64,000 nucleotides of DNA from Topomyia yanbarensis (GCF_030247195.1 NC_080671.1:466918766-466982765), one strand, 5' to 3'. Shown: positions 1-10,793, counted from the first letter of the stretch. Notes: generated by a model not told the origin, from the letters alone. Made by a program: numbers and translations.

Positions 1-143
1 AGGGAGGGAGATTAGAAGAATTTTGCTCTTGTGAAATGGAGGATTCCATCTCACTATCCTCCATCTCGCCCACCATACACAGTAAGTTAATTAAATACTA
101 ATACTAGCACAATTATACTAAAATCTACCTGTCCTTCGAAGAG

Positions 144-440
144 TTGCAGCTTCACGCTGTCTCCCTCTGTCACACGCTCGGGTTGAACACAGCGTAACCA
201 CCACTACCAAGATGGAGCCGCTGCTTACCTGTGGGTCCAGGGGTATTTCCGTACTACGTAGCGTGGCTAGGTACACAAATACACAAAAGCCCGTATCTGC
301 ACTAGCACAGATGAATAAGTGATGATGAAGCGAGACGCTTCACTAACAAGATGCAGCTCTGTCTCACTTCGTCGCAAGCGCCGGTTGTATGCAGTGTAAC
401 CACTACCACCACCAAGGTGGGGCGCCGCTTACCTGAGACT
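144..440. repeat. Diverged tandem duplication, two copies about 204 bp apart
   Basis: Two related stretches lie at about 144-235 and 349-440. Both contain GCAGCT, a GYGTAACCACYACYACC-like run (192 and 394), a purine-rich AAGRTGG segment and CGCTTACCTG (224 and 428), with a constant offset of 202-205 bp. The rest of 1-1265 shows no gene, only AT-rich DNA. A 110-codon open frame across the second copy is most likely chance. Confidence 0.5.
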
Positions 441-445
441 TCGTT

Positions 446-1265
446 GCCTTCGCACCAACACTCGTTTATCGCGTGGTACCATCACCAAACGACCGCTGTC
501 GCAGCCAACAATCCTGCCTGTCTCCGCACCAACACAGCATCAAATACTGACACGGTACACAAACTTCTAGCCAATTCACGGCTTGCACAGCCTTGGTTGC
601 TACAACCAATCAGCAAACGCAACCTTTCAAGGCGAAGGCTAAAACAGTTATGTTTTAACACTGGTCTTACTGGGTTATCCTGATCGGTCGAGCTGACATG
701 TAACTTATCGTTGCTGGTTTTATCTTTTACATGAATTGTGGTAACGTGACCAATACATATATTTTAAGCCTATAGTACAGCAGAAAAACAACGAACATTC
801 TTAATAGATAACAATATACATTTGCTAATACGATAAAAAGTTTGTTTTGTTTGTCTTATCATTTCAAATTTCAGCATAAAATATTATAATTATTATTTTT
901 GCATGGGGTGGTTACGCAAGCTCGAATTCATGACTAAAACAGTTAATATATAAAAAATATATCATATTTGTCGATAAACAGCATTATTGTTTGCTAGCTA
1001 GTCCTTTGATATTGATAGCCAGACTTGTGTTGCTACACAAGTGCTTGAGTGAACGACTTCATAATCACGGCAGTCACGATACAAAAGGCAATCCTGCATA
1101 GAATAAGGCGGTTTGTGTTGCAAGTGACACTAGCTGATGCCCCTGTTGTATTTGGAGTAGACAAAATTACAAAGATTCTGACAAAGAAATTGATCATGCC
1201 GATGGCGACTACCTCCTGAACCGTGTTGAGGGTAGCGGGGAATCGTAGTATGTTCAGGTGCTAGA
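446..1265. other. Unassigned AT-rich DNA
   Basis: I see no gene, RNA or clear repeat here. The sequence is AT-rich with short open frames only. Confidence 0.5.
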
Positions 1266-1268
1266 TAA

Positions 1269-1557
1269 GGGATCATCCACAAATGACGTAGCATTATATG
1301 GGGGAGGGGGTAGTTTTGTATTTTGTGATGATGTGTGACAACAGGGGGGTAGGGGGTCATGTCATGCTACGTAGCTTTTTTAAAGGGGAATAGAATAGAA
1401 TTTTTAAAAAATTTACGGGGAAAAGGGGGGGCAGAGTTACCGTCAAGCTACGTAATTACCAGGGGGGGTATTCAGAGGTTTGTGACGAAATGCTACGATG
1501 GGGGAGGGGGGTGTTAAAAATCACTCAAAAAATGCTACGTCATTTATGGATCATCCC
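1269..1557. mobile_element. TIR MITE, 289 bp, TAA target duplication
   Basis: The ends form near-perfect inverted repeats of about 27 bp. The left end begins GGGATCATCCACAAATGACG and the right end is its complement with two mismatches. TAA lies directly outside both ends (1266-1268 and 1558-1560), as expected for a PIF/Harbinger-type 3-bp TWA target duplication. The interior is G-run rich, has no coding capacity and repeats GCTACGT. A non-autonomous Harbinger-like MITE is the best guess. Confidence 0.75.
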
Positions 1558-1560
1558 TAA

Positions 1561-2388
1561 ACAATATATCCTCTCTTCCTCAGCAAATTGTTGTGATCTA
1601 TTTACCTCTTGGGGAACAGGCACGCGCTGGGTCTAGGCATTTTTTTTGTTTGCCCTGACTGTTTACGGTCAAGAGTTATTGGAACAGATTATTCAGCTAG
1701 AAACATAAATATTGTTGCTTTAAAATATAGCAAGGAGTATCTAGAACAACTTACCCCATTGGTAAGAACATTCCACGTATATTTGAAAACACCCAATAAA
1801 CCAGTTGACGAAATACGCTTTGAGTAATATCTCTGAAATTTATACAAAAAGATACTGATTACATTTTGAACGACATGTAATTATATAACAAGTAAGCTAT
1901 ACTTACAGTGGAGTACTTGCAAACTTTTATGTACTGCATTCAACAAATTCTTAATCACATTGTCATTTCATTTTTTCACATAAGAAATGCACGTAAACTG
2001 CGCTTCGACTATAATATTCGCATCACTTGAAGATTATATGTCAATCACATAAAGCCTACAAGGTTACCATATGGTGATTATAGGAATCACATGATGTATG
2101 TTGGAATTCAAAAATATTCATTTACGTGATCATTCACATGAATTCAAAGTGATTTATTTTTTGAGTGTATAACTCCGGTAGTTTCAAATCGATTTTGACC
2201 ATTTATACGACATTGCAAAGATTATTAAATTTCTTTTTGAACAATTTTTTTTTCGAGAACCGATCAAAAAGTGTATTTATTCCGATGCTTTTTTGAAAAC
2301 CAAACGCCAATACAAACGTTAAAAAAACAGCAACTGCATGGAAGTGAAACAGGAAGGCGTCGAAGGAACAGGTAGAGTCAGTGCATTG
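1561..2388. other. Unassigned AT-rich DNA with one 72-codon open frame
   Basis: An open frame at 1609-1827 (+) has no recognisable domain and no splice or promoter support. Near 2085-2170 there is MITE-like sequence ending in TTTTTTGAGTGTATA, but I could not define both ends. Confidence 0.4.
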
Positions 2389-2390
2389 TA

Positions 2391-3674
2391 AAGGGCGAAC
2401 ACGAAATTATTGCGACACATTCAACAGGGCATAACTTTTTTACCATTGGGTAAAAATCAACCAAATTTTGCACACTTTCTCATTGATGTGTATTGTTTAC
2501 ATGCTGTCAAACTCGAAGTCGTGTTTTTCGATTCAACGAAAATGGAGGTGAACCAACGCGAGTCGAGAGAACAAATTCTTCCCAAACACCTGGAATTTCC
2601 TGACCTGTCACACCGGCAGTTGGGGAAAATGTTGAAAATTCACCATTCAACCGTCTCCAGAGTATTGAAGCGGTTCCAGGTGCGGTTGACATTGGACCAC
2701 GGCAAAGGAGCTGGAAGCAAACCGGGACCGGAGAACAAAAAGACAGAGGGAAAGGTGAAGCGGATGATTAAAGCAAATCCCAACGTCTCAAGCCGTGATT
2801 TGGCTAAAAATATCGGCATGTCGCAGAGCTACGTCCAGAATGCAAATAAGAGAGCTGGACTACATACATACAAGGTAGAGAACTTCCCAAACCGCGATGA
2901 GCGGCAACAATCGACGGCTAAAACTCGGGCACAGAAGCTCTACGAGAAGATGCTGACAACATACGTTGGCTGCTGTGTGATGGACGACGAAACGTATATA
3001 AAAGCCGATTTTAAGCAAATTCCGGGGTTGAAGTTTTTCACCGGCAAGAGCAAGTTCTATGTGGACGACAAATTTAAGAAGAAGAAAATGTCGAAGTTCA
3101 CCTCCAAATATCTCATTTGGTAGGCTATCTGCTCTTGCGGACTGCGGAGTGAGGCTTTCGTGACAAAGGGCACAGTAAATGGCGAGATCTACAAATCTGA
3201 GTGCCTCGAGAAGCGCCTTTTGCCGTTCTTGCAACAGCACGACAAAGCTCCGCTATTTTGGCCAGATTTGGCATCATGCCACTATTCTAAAAGTGTCCTG
3301 GAGTGGTATTAGGCCAATTCTGTCCATTTTGTTCCAAAGGACATGAATCCGCCAAACTGTCCGGAGCTGCGCCCGGTGGAGCAGTACTGGGCAATGATGA
3401 AGCGGAAACTTCGAAAGAGCAAGAAGACAGTCAAAGACGAGAAGGACATGTTAAGAAAATGAAAAAAAAAACTGAGAAACTTGTACCGGATGACACTGTA
3501 AAGACTTTCATCAAGCAAAATGCGTTCAATTTTACACTCAAGGCTCCATCGATTAACTTTTCTTTTGAAGTGAATATATGTACAAAACTACCCTAAAATT
3601 TTGGTTTGATTTTAAACATTATAAGAAAATTGGCATGACATTTTCGGTGTCGCAATAATTTCGTGTTCGCCCTT
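2391..3674 (+). mobile_element. Tc1/mariner-superfamily transposon, DD37E (ITmD37E-like)
   Basis: The element is 1,284 bp with perfect 28-bp terminal inverted repeats. The left end begins AAGGGCGAACACGAAATTAT (2391-2418) and the right end (3647-3674) is its exact complement. TA dinucleotides flank it at 2389-2390 and 3675-3676. It holds one transposase frame whose catalytic D and E are separated by 37 residues, the signature of the ITmD37E family known from mosquitoes. The coding region is broken but the ends are intact. Confidence 0.92.
2542..3596 (+). pseudogene. Broken DD37E transposase
   Basis: The product would bind the inverted repeats and catalyse cut-and-paste transposition. The first plausible Met is at 2542 (MEVNQRESRE); an in-frame Met at 2410 lies inside the terminal region and is less likely. 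Two helix-turn-helix motifs follow: LSHRQLGKMLKIHHSTVSRV, then VSSRDLAKNIGMSQSYVQ. The first catalytic Asp is in CVMDDETY, the second in WPDLA, and the Glu in RPVEQYW, 37 residues after the second Asp. The reading frame has TAG stops at 3121 and 3310 and a 1-base deletion near 3460 in an A-run; the frame then continues to TAA at 3594. The intact length would be about 351 residues, normal for the superfamily. All lesions are point changes, so decay looks moderate. Confidence 0.9.
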
Positions 3675-3676
3675 TA

Positions 3677-4831
3677 AGATTATGTAGAAATATTTCTGTA
3701 GTGTTATTGTAATGCTGTATACCATGTATGTAAATCTGTTAATTTGTTATGTGAGATCATTGTAATAGTTGAAAAACGTAAGAAAAGATTATTGGTTTTT
3801 ACGCACATTCGAGCTCTGCTTCTGAAGTGAACCTTGAAATGGTCTTTTCCCATACAATTTCATGTAGACCAACACGGGAAAAATGAGAAATAAATAAATA
3901 AATAAAGTAGCAGTCTCATGGAATAAGAACATCAACCAAACATGTCTCTTCCTATGTCCAACTGAATATTCTGAACATTCGAAGCTCAAGATGGTGAACA
4001 AGTCGCTACTAAACTGCTATTAATGCTGTTTGTTGATTTGCTCAGCGTTATCAGCCCTAGCTTCGCAATTCACGGAATAACGGAATCGGTTCACATATTT
4101 CCAACAATTAATGGTAAAATATGTAAACGAATCGAAAACAAACTAAAAATTAGTTTTTGCATAAATGATAGTAAAAAAGAGAGAACATCTTATTGCTACA
4201 TACGTTCTATTGAAAATTTACTCCAGATCTAGTTTAAACGCCAGGAAGGACAACAAAACACAATCGAGCGAACTATTCAATACATAATCCCCATGGGCCA
4301 TGGTCACTGGAACCATCGTACCATTTGACCTGAATCGGTGAATCACAGCATGCTACGGACAACATTTGTACAAACATGGCTTGCTGACTGACTTTTAACA
4401 CGCAACCTTCTCAATTGGATTTACCGTGCTCAACTTTGCAAGGCTTCTCGCAGGAGGGAACCCTAGAAAACATGCAAAACGTGTGAACCGCAAAACACTT
4501 GGTAATAAGTGTGACATCGTTTTTTTTGCTTCTTCTTCCTAATTATGTGCACTTGACCTGACCTCCTTGGAGCAGAACAGTTATTAGCTCTAAGCGCGAG
4601 TCTGGTGCAAAAAGACAACCGCTTCGTGCTACTATTCTTGGTTTGAAAAGTTCGTACTGCTCAAACTTAAAATCCTGAATACTCCTAACCACTACCATTG
4701 GGTTCTCATTTCCAACAAGCCGACAAAAAAAAGATATTGATACTCTGTTAGAAATTCACATATTTTTTTGTAGAAAATTGAACGTATCTCAGGATTCCAG
4801 AAACCAATCAGTCTTATCCTTCAGGATTAAT
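3677..4831. other. Unassigned DNA with an (AAAT)n tract
   Basis: I see no gene. A short ATAAATAAATAAATAAA tract at about 3890-3906 could be the tail of an old retroelement, but no body is recognisable upstream. Confidence 0.45.
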
Positions 4832-4833
4832 TA

Positions 4834-5587
4834 CACCCAAAACAAAAATCTCTTGCAATTATTGCAAGCGACAATCACTTGCAAATAATGTTAGCATCGC
4901 TTGCAATTTTGCAGTTAAAGCCGCTTGCAATTGTTGCAAGCATATAAAATCACTTCATCTCTCGCTATACGTACATACGTTTCTTCAACACACTGTCAAA
5001 GGATTACCACCACATTCACATGCCTATGCTGGTTGGTATAGCAACGCACGGCGAGTTTTTATTTTCCGTCTACTATTTATTCATTCCTCACCAACATCAT
5101 CAAACGCAGTTTTGTGGTTTATTCATTACACACGAGACGGCATCAAATTGTGTAAGAGTTTAAACGTCCTGTTCTTATGTGTAAGGACAGATCAGTGCTT
5201 GTAGTTAGCGCTATGATGCGGAAAGGCCTGAGTTCAAATCTGGCTGCTTGTTTTACTTTTTTCATTAATCGTGAAATCATCTAAGTGTTTATATATGGCT
5301 TTTATCCACTTATTACTATCTGGTAGTATGGTTGGGTGGATAAAGCATTGATTAGTGATCTGTTTGTGCAGGATTCATTTTTCAATGCCAACAGTCTTTT
5401 TTTCTAACGCATATTGGTCACCAATACACATACATCGCTAATACATAGGCAAAATTCGGTTTTTCTGTTTCTTGCATTGCATGCAAGGAAGCTTCTTGCA
5501 ATTTTCGCACATTACCAGAACGCTTGCAATTTTCGCTCGTATTTATTGCATTAATGTAAGCGAATCTTACCGGGTACGTTTTGGGTG
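4834..5587. mobile_element. TIR element, 754 bp, TA target, TTGCAA-rich ends
   Basis: The ends CACCCAAAAC and GTTTTGGGTG are inverted repeats next to TA on both sides (4832-4833 and 5588-5589). The sub-terminal zones carry many copies of CTTGCAATT/TTGCAAGCG in both orientations (about 4851-4945 and 5475-5545), probably transposase-binding repeats. The centre has no coding capacity. It includes a short tRNA-like stretch near 5200-5250 with GAGTTCAAATC resembling a B box. A non-autonomous TA-target transposon is the likely identity. Confidence 0.7.
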
Positions 5588-5589
5588 TA

Positions 5590-6060
5590 CAAAACACTAA
5601 AAAACTAAAATGAAATCGTAAAAAAGGTTTTGCGTGCTGTCAATAAAAATTTGTACAAACTAAAACATACTTCTATTGCAATAGTTCATTAGTTCCCTAC
5701 AGTAAGAGTACATACAATCAATATCGTCTTTTTTGACATTAAAAATGTCTTACTCCACTATCTGGGGCTAGGTGTCATTCTAAAATCTAAACTATCTCCC
5801 ATGTAACGAAACTATGTAAGGTTTGCACGCTTATAACTCCGATATTACTAGATGGATTTTAATCATTCATACACCAACCGATTCAGAAACACCTAACTTA
5901 AATATTGGTAATAATTTAATATCTCCCCAATAAAAGTAGACTTTTGGAAATTGGTAAAATTAAAAAGTTCACAAAAAACGGGAAAAATACCATTCGTGAG
6001 GCAGATTTCTCAGACGCAGCCGTCAAAAGAGGGCAGGTTAGTTGCTCAATGAAACACGAA
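5590..6060. other. Unassigned DNA
   Basis: No gene or clear repeat is visible in this stretch, which leads into the TATA-like module at 6065. Confidence 0.4.
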
Positions 6061-6064
6061 AAGT

Positions 6065-6100
6065 CATAAATAGAAGCAACGCATGTCCGTTTAAATCAGT
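6065..6100 (+). promoter_or_regulatory. Core-promoter-like module, copy 1 (degenerate TATA + Inr)
   Basis: CATAAATAG at 6065 is followed by TCAGT at 6096, with 33 bases from the first base of the box to the Inr A. The module and about 100 bp downstream are related to 10220-10350: both have CCGTTTRAATCAGTTNTTG and CAATAAGCG followed by ATTTTCGG. This copy lies just upstream of the hAT-like insertion. No open reading frame follows. Confidence 0.45.
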
Positions 6101-6399
6101 TGTTGCTCTTATCCCACACGAGCAACGTCGTCTCCGGGCGATGCAATAAGCGCTATCGATTTTCGGTAACGTTGGCATTTGCACACACTCGCACCTAAGC
6201 AGTGTGGCCACTTTTGAATGAGGTCAGATCCGTAGATTTTGAGTTTACCCGCCAGAATCCAATTTTTAACGTAAATTTGGATTCTTTTTCAATCCCAATT
6301 GATGTAGCGTTTTGTTATCTTGGATTTAGTTTTTAACTTTCTCGTGTTAATAAAAAGCTGAATTGGAGCCCTGGGGCGTTTTTCAGCAACTTCACTTAA

Positions 6400-6504
6400 C
6401 CCTCCGGCACTCGCGCGAATGGCTCCCCGAATGAGCAAGGAAGAAAATTTCGTTAGAGTTTCGGAAGGTGCTGCACAAAATACAACGACGCGAGTGCCGG
6501 AGGG
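6400..6504. mobile_element. Short TTAA-flanked MITE nested in the hAT-like element
   Basis: TTAA (6396-6399) is followed by CCCTCCGGCACTCGCG, and the exact complement CGCGAGTGCCGGAGGG is followed by TTAA (6505-6508). Counting the TTAA sites the perfect inverted repeat is 20 bp on each side of a 113-bp unit. TTAA targets and CCC ends fit piggyBac-type MITEs. Confidence 0.75.
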
Positions 6505-6558
6505 TTAATACTTTTCAGTTTTAGATCAGGAAATAGTTGATATTTTGTCTTTGGAATT

Positions 6559-6637
6559 CACTCAGATACAGGCCGCAAAAATGAAAACCGCATAAATTTC
6601 AAAATACGCGTAAAAAACCGCGTAAAAAACTTGAGTG
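6559..6637. mobile_element. Small MITE related to the copy at 10672-10791
   Basis: CACTCAG...CTTGAGTG ends enclose repeats of AACCGCGTAAA and AAAACCGCATAAA. The same CACTCAGGTTTTTTACGCGG ends and interior occur at 10672-10791. The left end here is degenerate and the copy is about 79 bp. Confidence 0.6.
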
Positions 6638-6954
6638 TATTAATCAGTTTTTCTGTTTACATTTGAATTATCAAGTTATGAAACAACATAAGTATGATTA
6701 AAATATTCTCTCTATAAGGTCAGTTACATTTCTATGTATTATCGCGAATAATTAAAAAAGTCACTTCCTGATTTGATTTGCATATTATACTTTACACATA
6801 AAAGAACTAACAACGACTCTGTTTTATAAGTTAAAGGGCCGTACAGCTGTGCTGCAGAATCTCAATAGCTGGTATATGCGAGAAACCGAAAATATGGAGG
6901 TTCAATTTCTGAGAATTAATTGACTTTAGGAAGAACTCACATCAGCATATTTGC

Positions 6955-8440
6955 GATCTTTAGAACACAATTGATCAGCAACATGAATGGCAGATCCCGG
7001 CTGACCAAGATATCACGAATATGTACACTGAGTGATCTAGCTCGGACATTTAAGGAATTTTATGACCAAACAACATGCTCGATGTGTTGGTAACTCTTGC
7101 CATACACGCACATTTCACTATCAGTGATTCTAATATGAAAGAGATATGCATAGTGTGTATAACCAGCGAACGTAGATGATGCGGACTCCTGCGAAAATTC
7201 TCTTTCGTGGACGTGTATTCTATGCAGAACGTGTAATCTGAATGTGAGAGCAACACACGTAAAGGAATTAATACTTTGCACACGTGGCTGAAGGGATATC
7301 TCAAAATTCGATTTCGGGCAATACACAAACAACGCTACTGTATTCGTTCCACATTAATAATACAAGTGTTTGCGGCTGAACCGAAACACAGCTCCCATAC
7401 TCAGTTACAGAGAACATAATTATTTGATACAATCTTTTTAAGTTTCATAGGTAAACACCCTGCCAAGATCAAATTAATGCGCGAATAAAATTAATTCCTT
7501 GCTGACATTCAGTCTAACGATATCGGATCCGGATGTATCTTTTCCAAATGTATTATGAATCGAACTACCCTTCAGGTACTTAAATGCGAATCTTCAGCGA
7601 TCATTCTATCCTTTATTAGAAGTTGAAGTTGAGCTGGACCATGCTTCATTGAAAACCAGCTCAATTTCCTTCTTGGGGAACTCGATACGCGAATTTCCAG
7701 CCAGAGTTCAAAAATGTTCAAAGATACCTTACATTGTTTTTCGCAAATCTGTAGCTCTGTGACAGAAGCCACGGCTTATGGAAACAACAATTTATACAAA
7801 TCGTTATTTAAAATTGTACTTAGAACTAACGGTGAAGTTTATTTCAGATAAGAATTGCTACAGAATCGTATGGTCGTTTATTGGCCACGAATACACAAAC
7901 CAGTCGCTCTTTATTGCGTATGCTAGTTGAATTTTCGCCGAAAGCAGCGTAGGAAAATCATTTGTACCCTTCCCGATGCGAAAGACAAATTGAATTTTGA
8001 TAACAAGCCGTTTACCTTCATCCAATTGTCTGGGTGTAGTGTAATGCAATCGACCGATACAAATTGTGGTCGAATGCTGGTTATATACGAATAACAATGT
8101 TACATGTCTCCTGTCGCGTGGACCAATGCCTTTCTGCAGAAATCAGTTGTATGAATTCAACTATCGACTCTTTGTCGGATCATCAGATACTTCAAAAATT
8201 GAGTTTGATTCTGTCAAGACCATTATTTTCGCATGACACTAGTGCATCTGGGAATTCATCGTTAAATGGGAGTAAATTATGTAATTCCGCGGAGACATGT
8301 CACGCACAATTTTCTGCATATAAACGGAGTACTGGCATACCTTTCTCAAGTTTATCTCGTCGAACTACTTCGTGTGCTCGAAAAAAACTTGTTTGAAGAA
8401 ATCCAATCATCGTTTCGTTGGCATGACATTCTTGCCTAAG
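6955..8440 (-). pseudogene. Antisense I-clade-like LINE ORF2 relic
   Basis: Read on the - strand, this stretch keeps colinear scraps of the ORF2 found intact at 33301-36981. From 5' to 3' on that strand they are: MQKIVRDMS near 8300; DALVSCENNGLDRIKLNF near 8220; FRIGKGTNDFPTLLSAKIQL near 7960; FSMKHGPAQLQL near 7650; and YQHIEHVVWS near 7080 with VRDILVSRDLPFM near 7000. Frames change repeatedly and long parts are deleted, including most of the reverse-transcriptase palm. It lies inside the hAT-like element and is not functional. Confidence 0.8.
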
Positions 8441-8453
8441 GCTATGTTCCAAT

Positions 8454-9060
8454 TTAGAGCGAAAAAGGCTCACCTATTTCTCGAGTGCGGGATCTGCACC
8501 AACGACATCCAGGTTCACAACTGAACAGAACTTTAGTTGTTTTCTTTTCGTGCAAACTAGCTACATACCCGGTTATTTGTAGTCTGCTGTACTTTATAAG
8601 CCTTTCATGTTTGCATACCAGTTGATAACCAATTTCCGTCAACGACCGCACCACATATCTGAATAGAGCAACAGGGAGTATCAGCGATATGTATGAAAAG
8701 AGTTTTGTGCGTGTCCATAGGCTGCGGGACTTTAGTTGAATACGTAAATCGTAGAAGATGCCATTTACAGCAGCAATCCGCTTTTTTCCCACGACTGTCA
8801 CTAATGTCACTAGTCTTCCAAGATATATGAACTCGTAGACAACATGTTGCCGCGTCAATTTCTATCTTGGAACTAACACCGTGCTGGCGATCTGGTTCTC
8901 TATCAACTACAATTTATTTTATTTTGCCAGAGTTTATACTCAGACCGATATTTGCAGCCTCTCTTTTAAAAGGCAAAAAAACCTCTTCCACTGCTTTACG
9001 GTCGACTACAATGGTGTCTAAGTTACTCAGAAACCAAGAAGCATGCGGGATCTTTTAATG
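8454..9060 (-). pseudogene. Antisense RTE-like LINE fragment (RT C-terminal part)
   Basis: The - strand reads YEFIYLGRLVT, KKRIAAVNGIFYDLRIQLKS, RSLWTRTKLFSYISLILPVA and SLTEIGYQL. This matches the segment after the RT palm of RTE-type mosquito LINEs, which usually reads VDEFVYLGSLVT, RRxAAxNRAxYGLR, RTRTKLxLYKTLILPV. The same region of a related element is present at 55060-55398 and 26500-26810. Frames are broken. It is nested in the hAT-like element, directly beside the I-like relic. Confidence 0.7.
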
Positions 9061-10070
9061 GTAGTTTTGTTCCTTTCGCACAGCTGTTCTTGGCATCGCA
9101 CTTTCAATCACTCTTCAACAACAAATCAGAAAGTGCATTGCTCAGTTTCAGTACAGAAAGCGTCACAGACGAGTCGGATGTTTAATAGCCAAAGATGTAG
9201 CTTGTTTTTAACCTAAACTATTCAATTTGTCGGGAAGTCAAGTTCAAACATTATCTGAGACCACAACTGATTTTATTGCACTGAATCATGGACTACCTTA
9301 AATTCCACAAACAGATGATAAGTTCACAAGTTGTATTCCCAAAATATAGGGTTAGTCTTCTAAAGAGCAATTATTAAAATCGAGAGCCCTTACCTAGTTG
9401 TATTGGTTCGTATTGGTGTAAAAAATTCAATATTGAATTTCGGATATCTAAATAAATATAGATAGATAACTCAATACAGATATCCTAACAACTTCTTCGA
9501 ACATGTTCAAAGTTTTTAGAGTTGGTTTCAGTAACTGCACAAATTTGAACAAGATTTTCTGGTTCCACAAAATATCCCAATGTTTGTTTCAGCTTCAATC
9601 TTCTGACCTATAATACTAATCCGATTTTCTCGATGCGAATAATCTGTTGAGTTTATCGGTGATCTGTCACACTATCGCAAGAAACAAAATTAAGTTCAGT
9701 TACTGGGTCCGATAACATTTTATGAATTTGTTTATCATCGAAGAAACTATTCACGTTTTCAACCCAGAGTTAATATTGGCTCAAAGGTACCAATAGTATT
9801 CCCCATTTGCCTTCATGAGAGAAAGCCCTCACCGTCCCTTATAGGAATTCGCGTTGCTCTGTACTTCAAATGAACGAACTATACGAACTTTAATTTAAAT
9901 GTTCTAGATTGAATACCAGTCAAATTTTGCAGAAATATAATTCGGGATTCTTGTGTATTCCTACTCAAATTCATCAACCGATTACGATTCGATTGGCTTT
10001 GGAATTCAAAATATGCATGATTGTCTATTTGATGTCATGAAATCGAATACATATTATTTTTACTAAACTT
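9061..10070. other. Unassigned interior of the hAT-like element
   Basis: The stretch is AT-rich without a supported reading frame. It is where a decayed transposase would be expected, but I could not recognise hAT motifs on either strand. Confidence 0.4.
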
Positions 10071-10219
10071 CCGTAGAATTCTAAAGAAATTTTGAAAATT
10101 CCGTAGATTTCACGAGTTAATCCGTAGATCCGTAGAAAGGACAGAAATCCGTAGATCTACGGGAAAATCCGTAGGGTTGGCCACCCTGCACCTAAGTGAC
10201 TAACCATATACGGTTAGTT

Positions 10220-10285
10220 TATAAATAGAGGTGACGCGTACCCGTTTGAATCAGTTTTTGTTCTTATGTCGAACGGGTAAGATCA
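10220..10285 (+). promoter_or_regulatory. Core-promoter-like module, copy 2 (TATA + Inr + possible DPE)
   Basis: TATAAATAG begins at 10220, TCAGT at 10251 (Inr A at 10253, 33 bases from the first T), and AGATC at 10280, at +28 from the Inr A, which fits the DPE consensus RGWYV. Spacing is canonical for an insect RNA polymerase II promoter. The only downstream ATG (10285) opens a frame of 11 codons. The module is a paralogue of the one at 6065; without the hAT-like insertion the two would be about 158 bp apart. Confidence 0.5.
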
Positions 10286-10350
10286 TGGCTGCAGCGTCTG
10301 GGCACTACAATAAGCGGTAGACGCTATGCATTTTCGGCAGCGGTGGCCGT

Positions 10351-10668
10351 GTGCGGATTTGTCGGGTACCAGCATGGTGTCACAGAATGATTTGCAAAGT
10401 GGGTGGGCGGGGTGGTTTGGATTTAATTCAATACGGTGTGTGCTGCTTAAGAGTGTTGCGTTTGAAAAAAATATATTTATTTTTATGCATGCGTGTGCGT
10501 TGTAACTTGTTAATCCATGTTTACGGCGCTTTGTAGCTGCGTAGGGTAAAGAGCCAATTGGTTTTCATGTTTCATATTTCGGTTATATGTTTTTTATCAG
10601 TAAGGCATCTGACAACGTGCTTCTGTAGTTATTGCACTGTTCAGCAGCGTAGTATTTTATATAGGAGA
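10351..10668. other. Unassigned DNA
   Basis: A 61-codon open frame at 10351-10536 (+) has no recognisable domain. Nothing else is visible. Confidence 0.4.
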
Positions 10669-10671
10669 GTA

Positions 10672-10791
10672 CACTCAGGTTTTTTACGCGGATTTTGAAA
10701 TTTACGCGGTTTTCATTAAAGCGTTTTTTTTTTTAAATTTACGCGGTTTTCATTTACACGGCCTGTATCCCCTGCGTGAAAAATCTGAGTG
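10672..10791. mobile_element. 120-bp MITE with TA target
   Basis: The inverted ends CACTCAGGTTTTTTACGC and GCGTGAAAAATCTGAGTG are flanked by TA at 10670-10671 and 10792-10793. ACGCGGTTTTCATT occurs twice inside. It is related, in the opposite orientation, to the copy at 6559-6637. Confidence 0.75.
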
Positions 10792-10793
10792 TA

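Larger units (their letters stand above)
6200..10188. mobile_element. hAT-like composite transposon, 3,989 bp, 8-bp target duplication
   Basis: CACCTAAG occurs immediately outside both ends (6192-6199 and 10189-10196), an 8-bp direct repeat typical of hAT insertions. The termini are inverted: the left begins CAGTGTGGCCAC and the right, read inward, begins CAGGGTGGCCAAC. CCGTAG is repeated six times in the last 120 bp (10071-10174) and occurs once near the left end. I could not recognise a hAT transposase inside, so the element is either very decayed or non-autonomous. Much of the interior is later insertions: a TTAA MITE, a small TA MITE and antisense fragments of two LINE types. Confidence 0.82.

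Noticed and set aside
5195..5260. tRNA-like sequence with a B-box-like GAGTTCAAATC
   Set aside because: I could not fold a complete cloverleaf; acceptor stem and anticodon arm do not pair convincingly.
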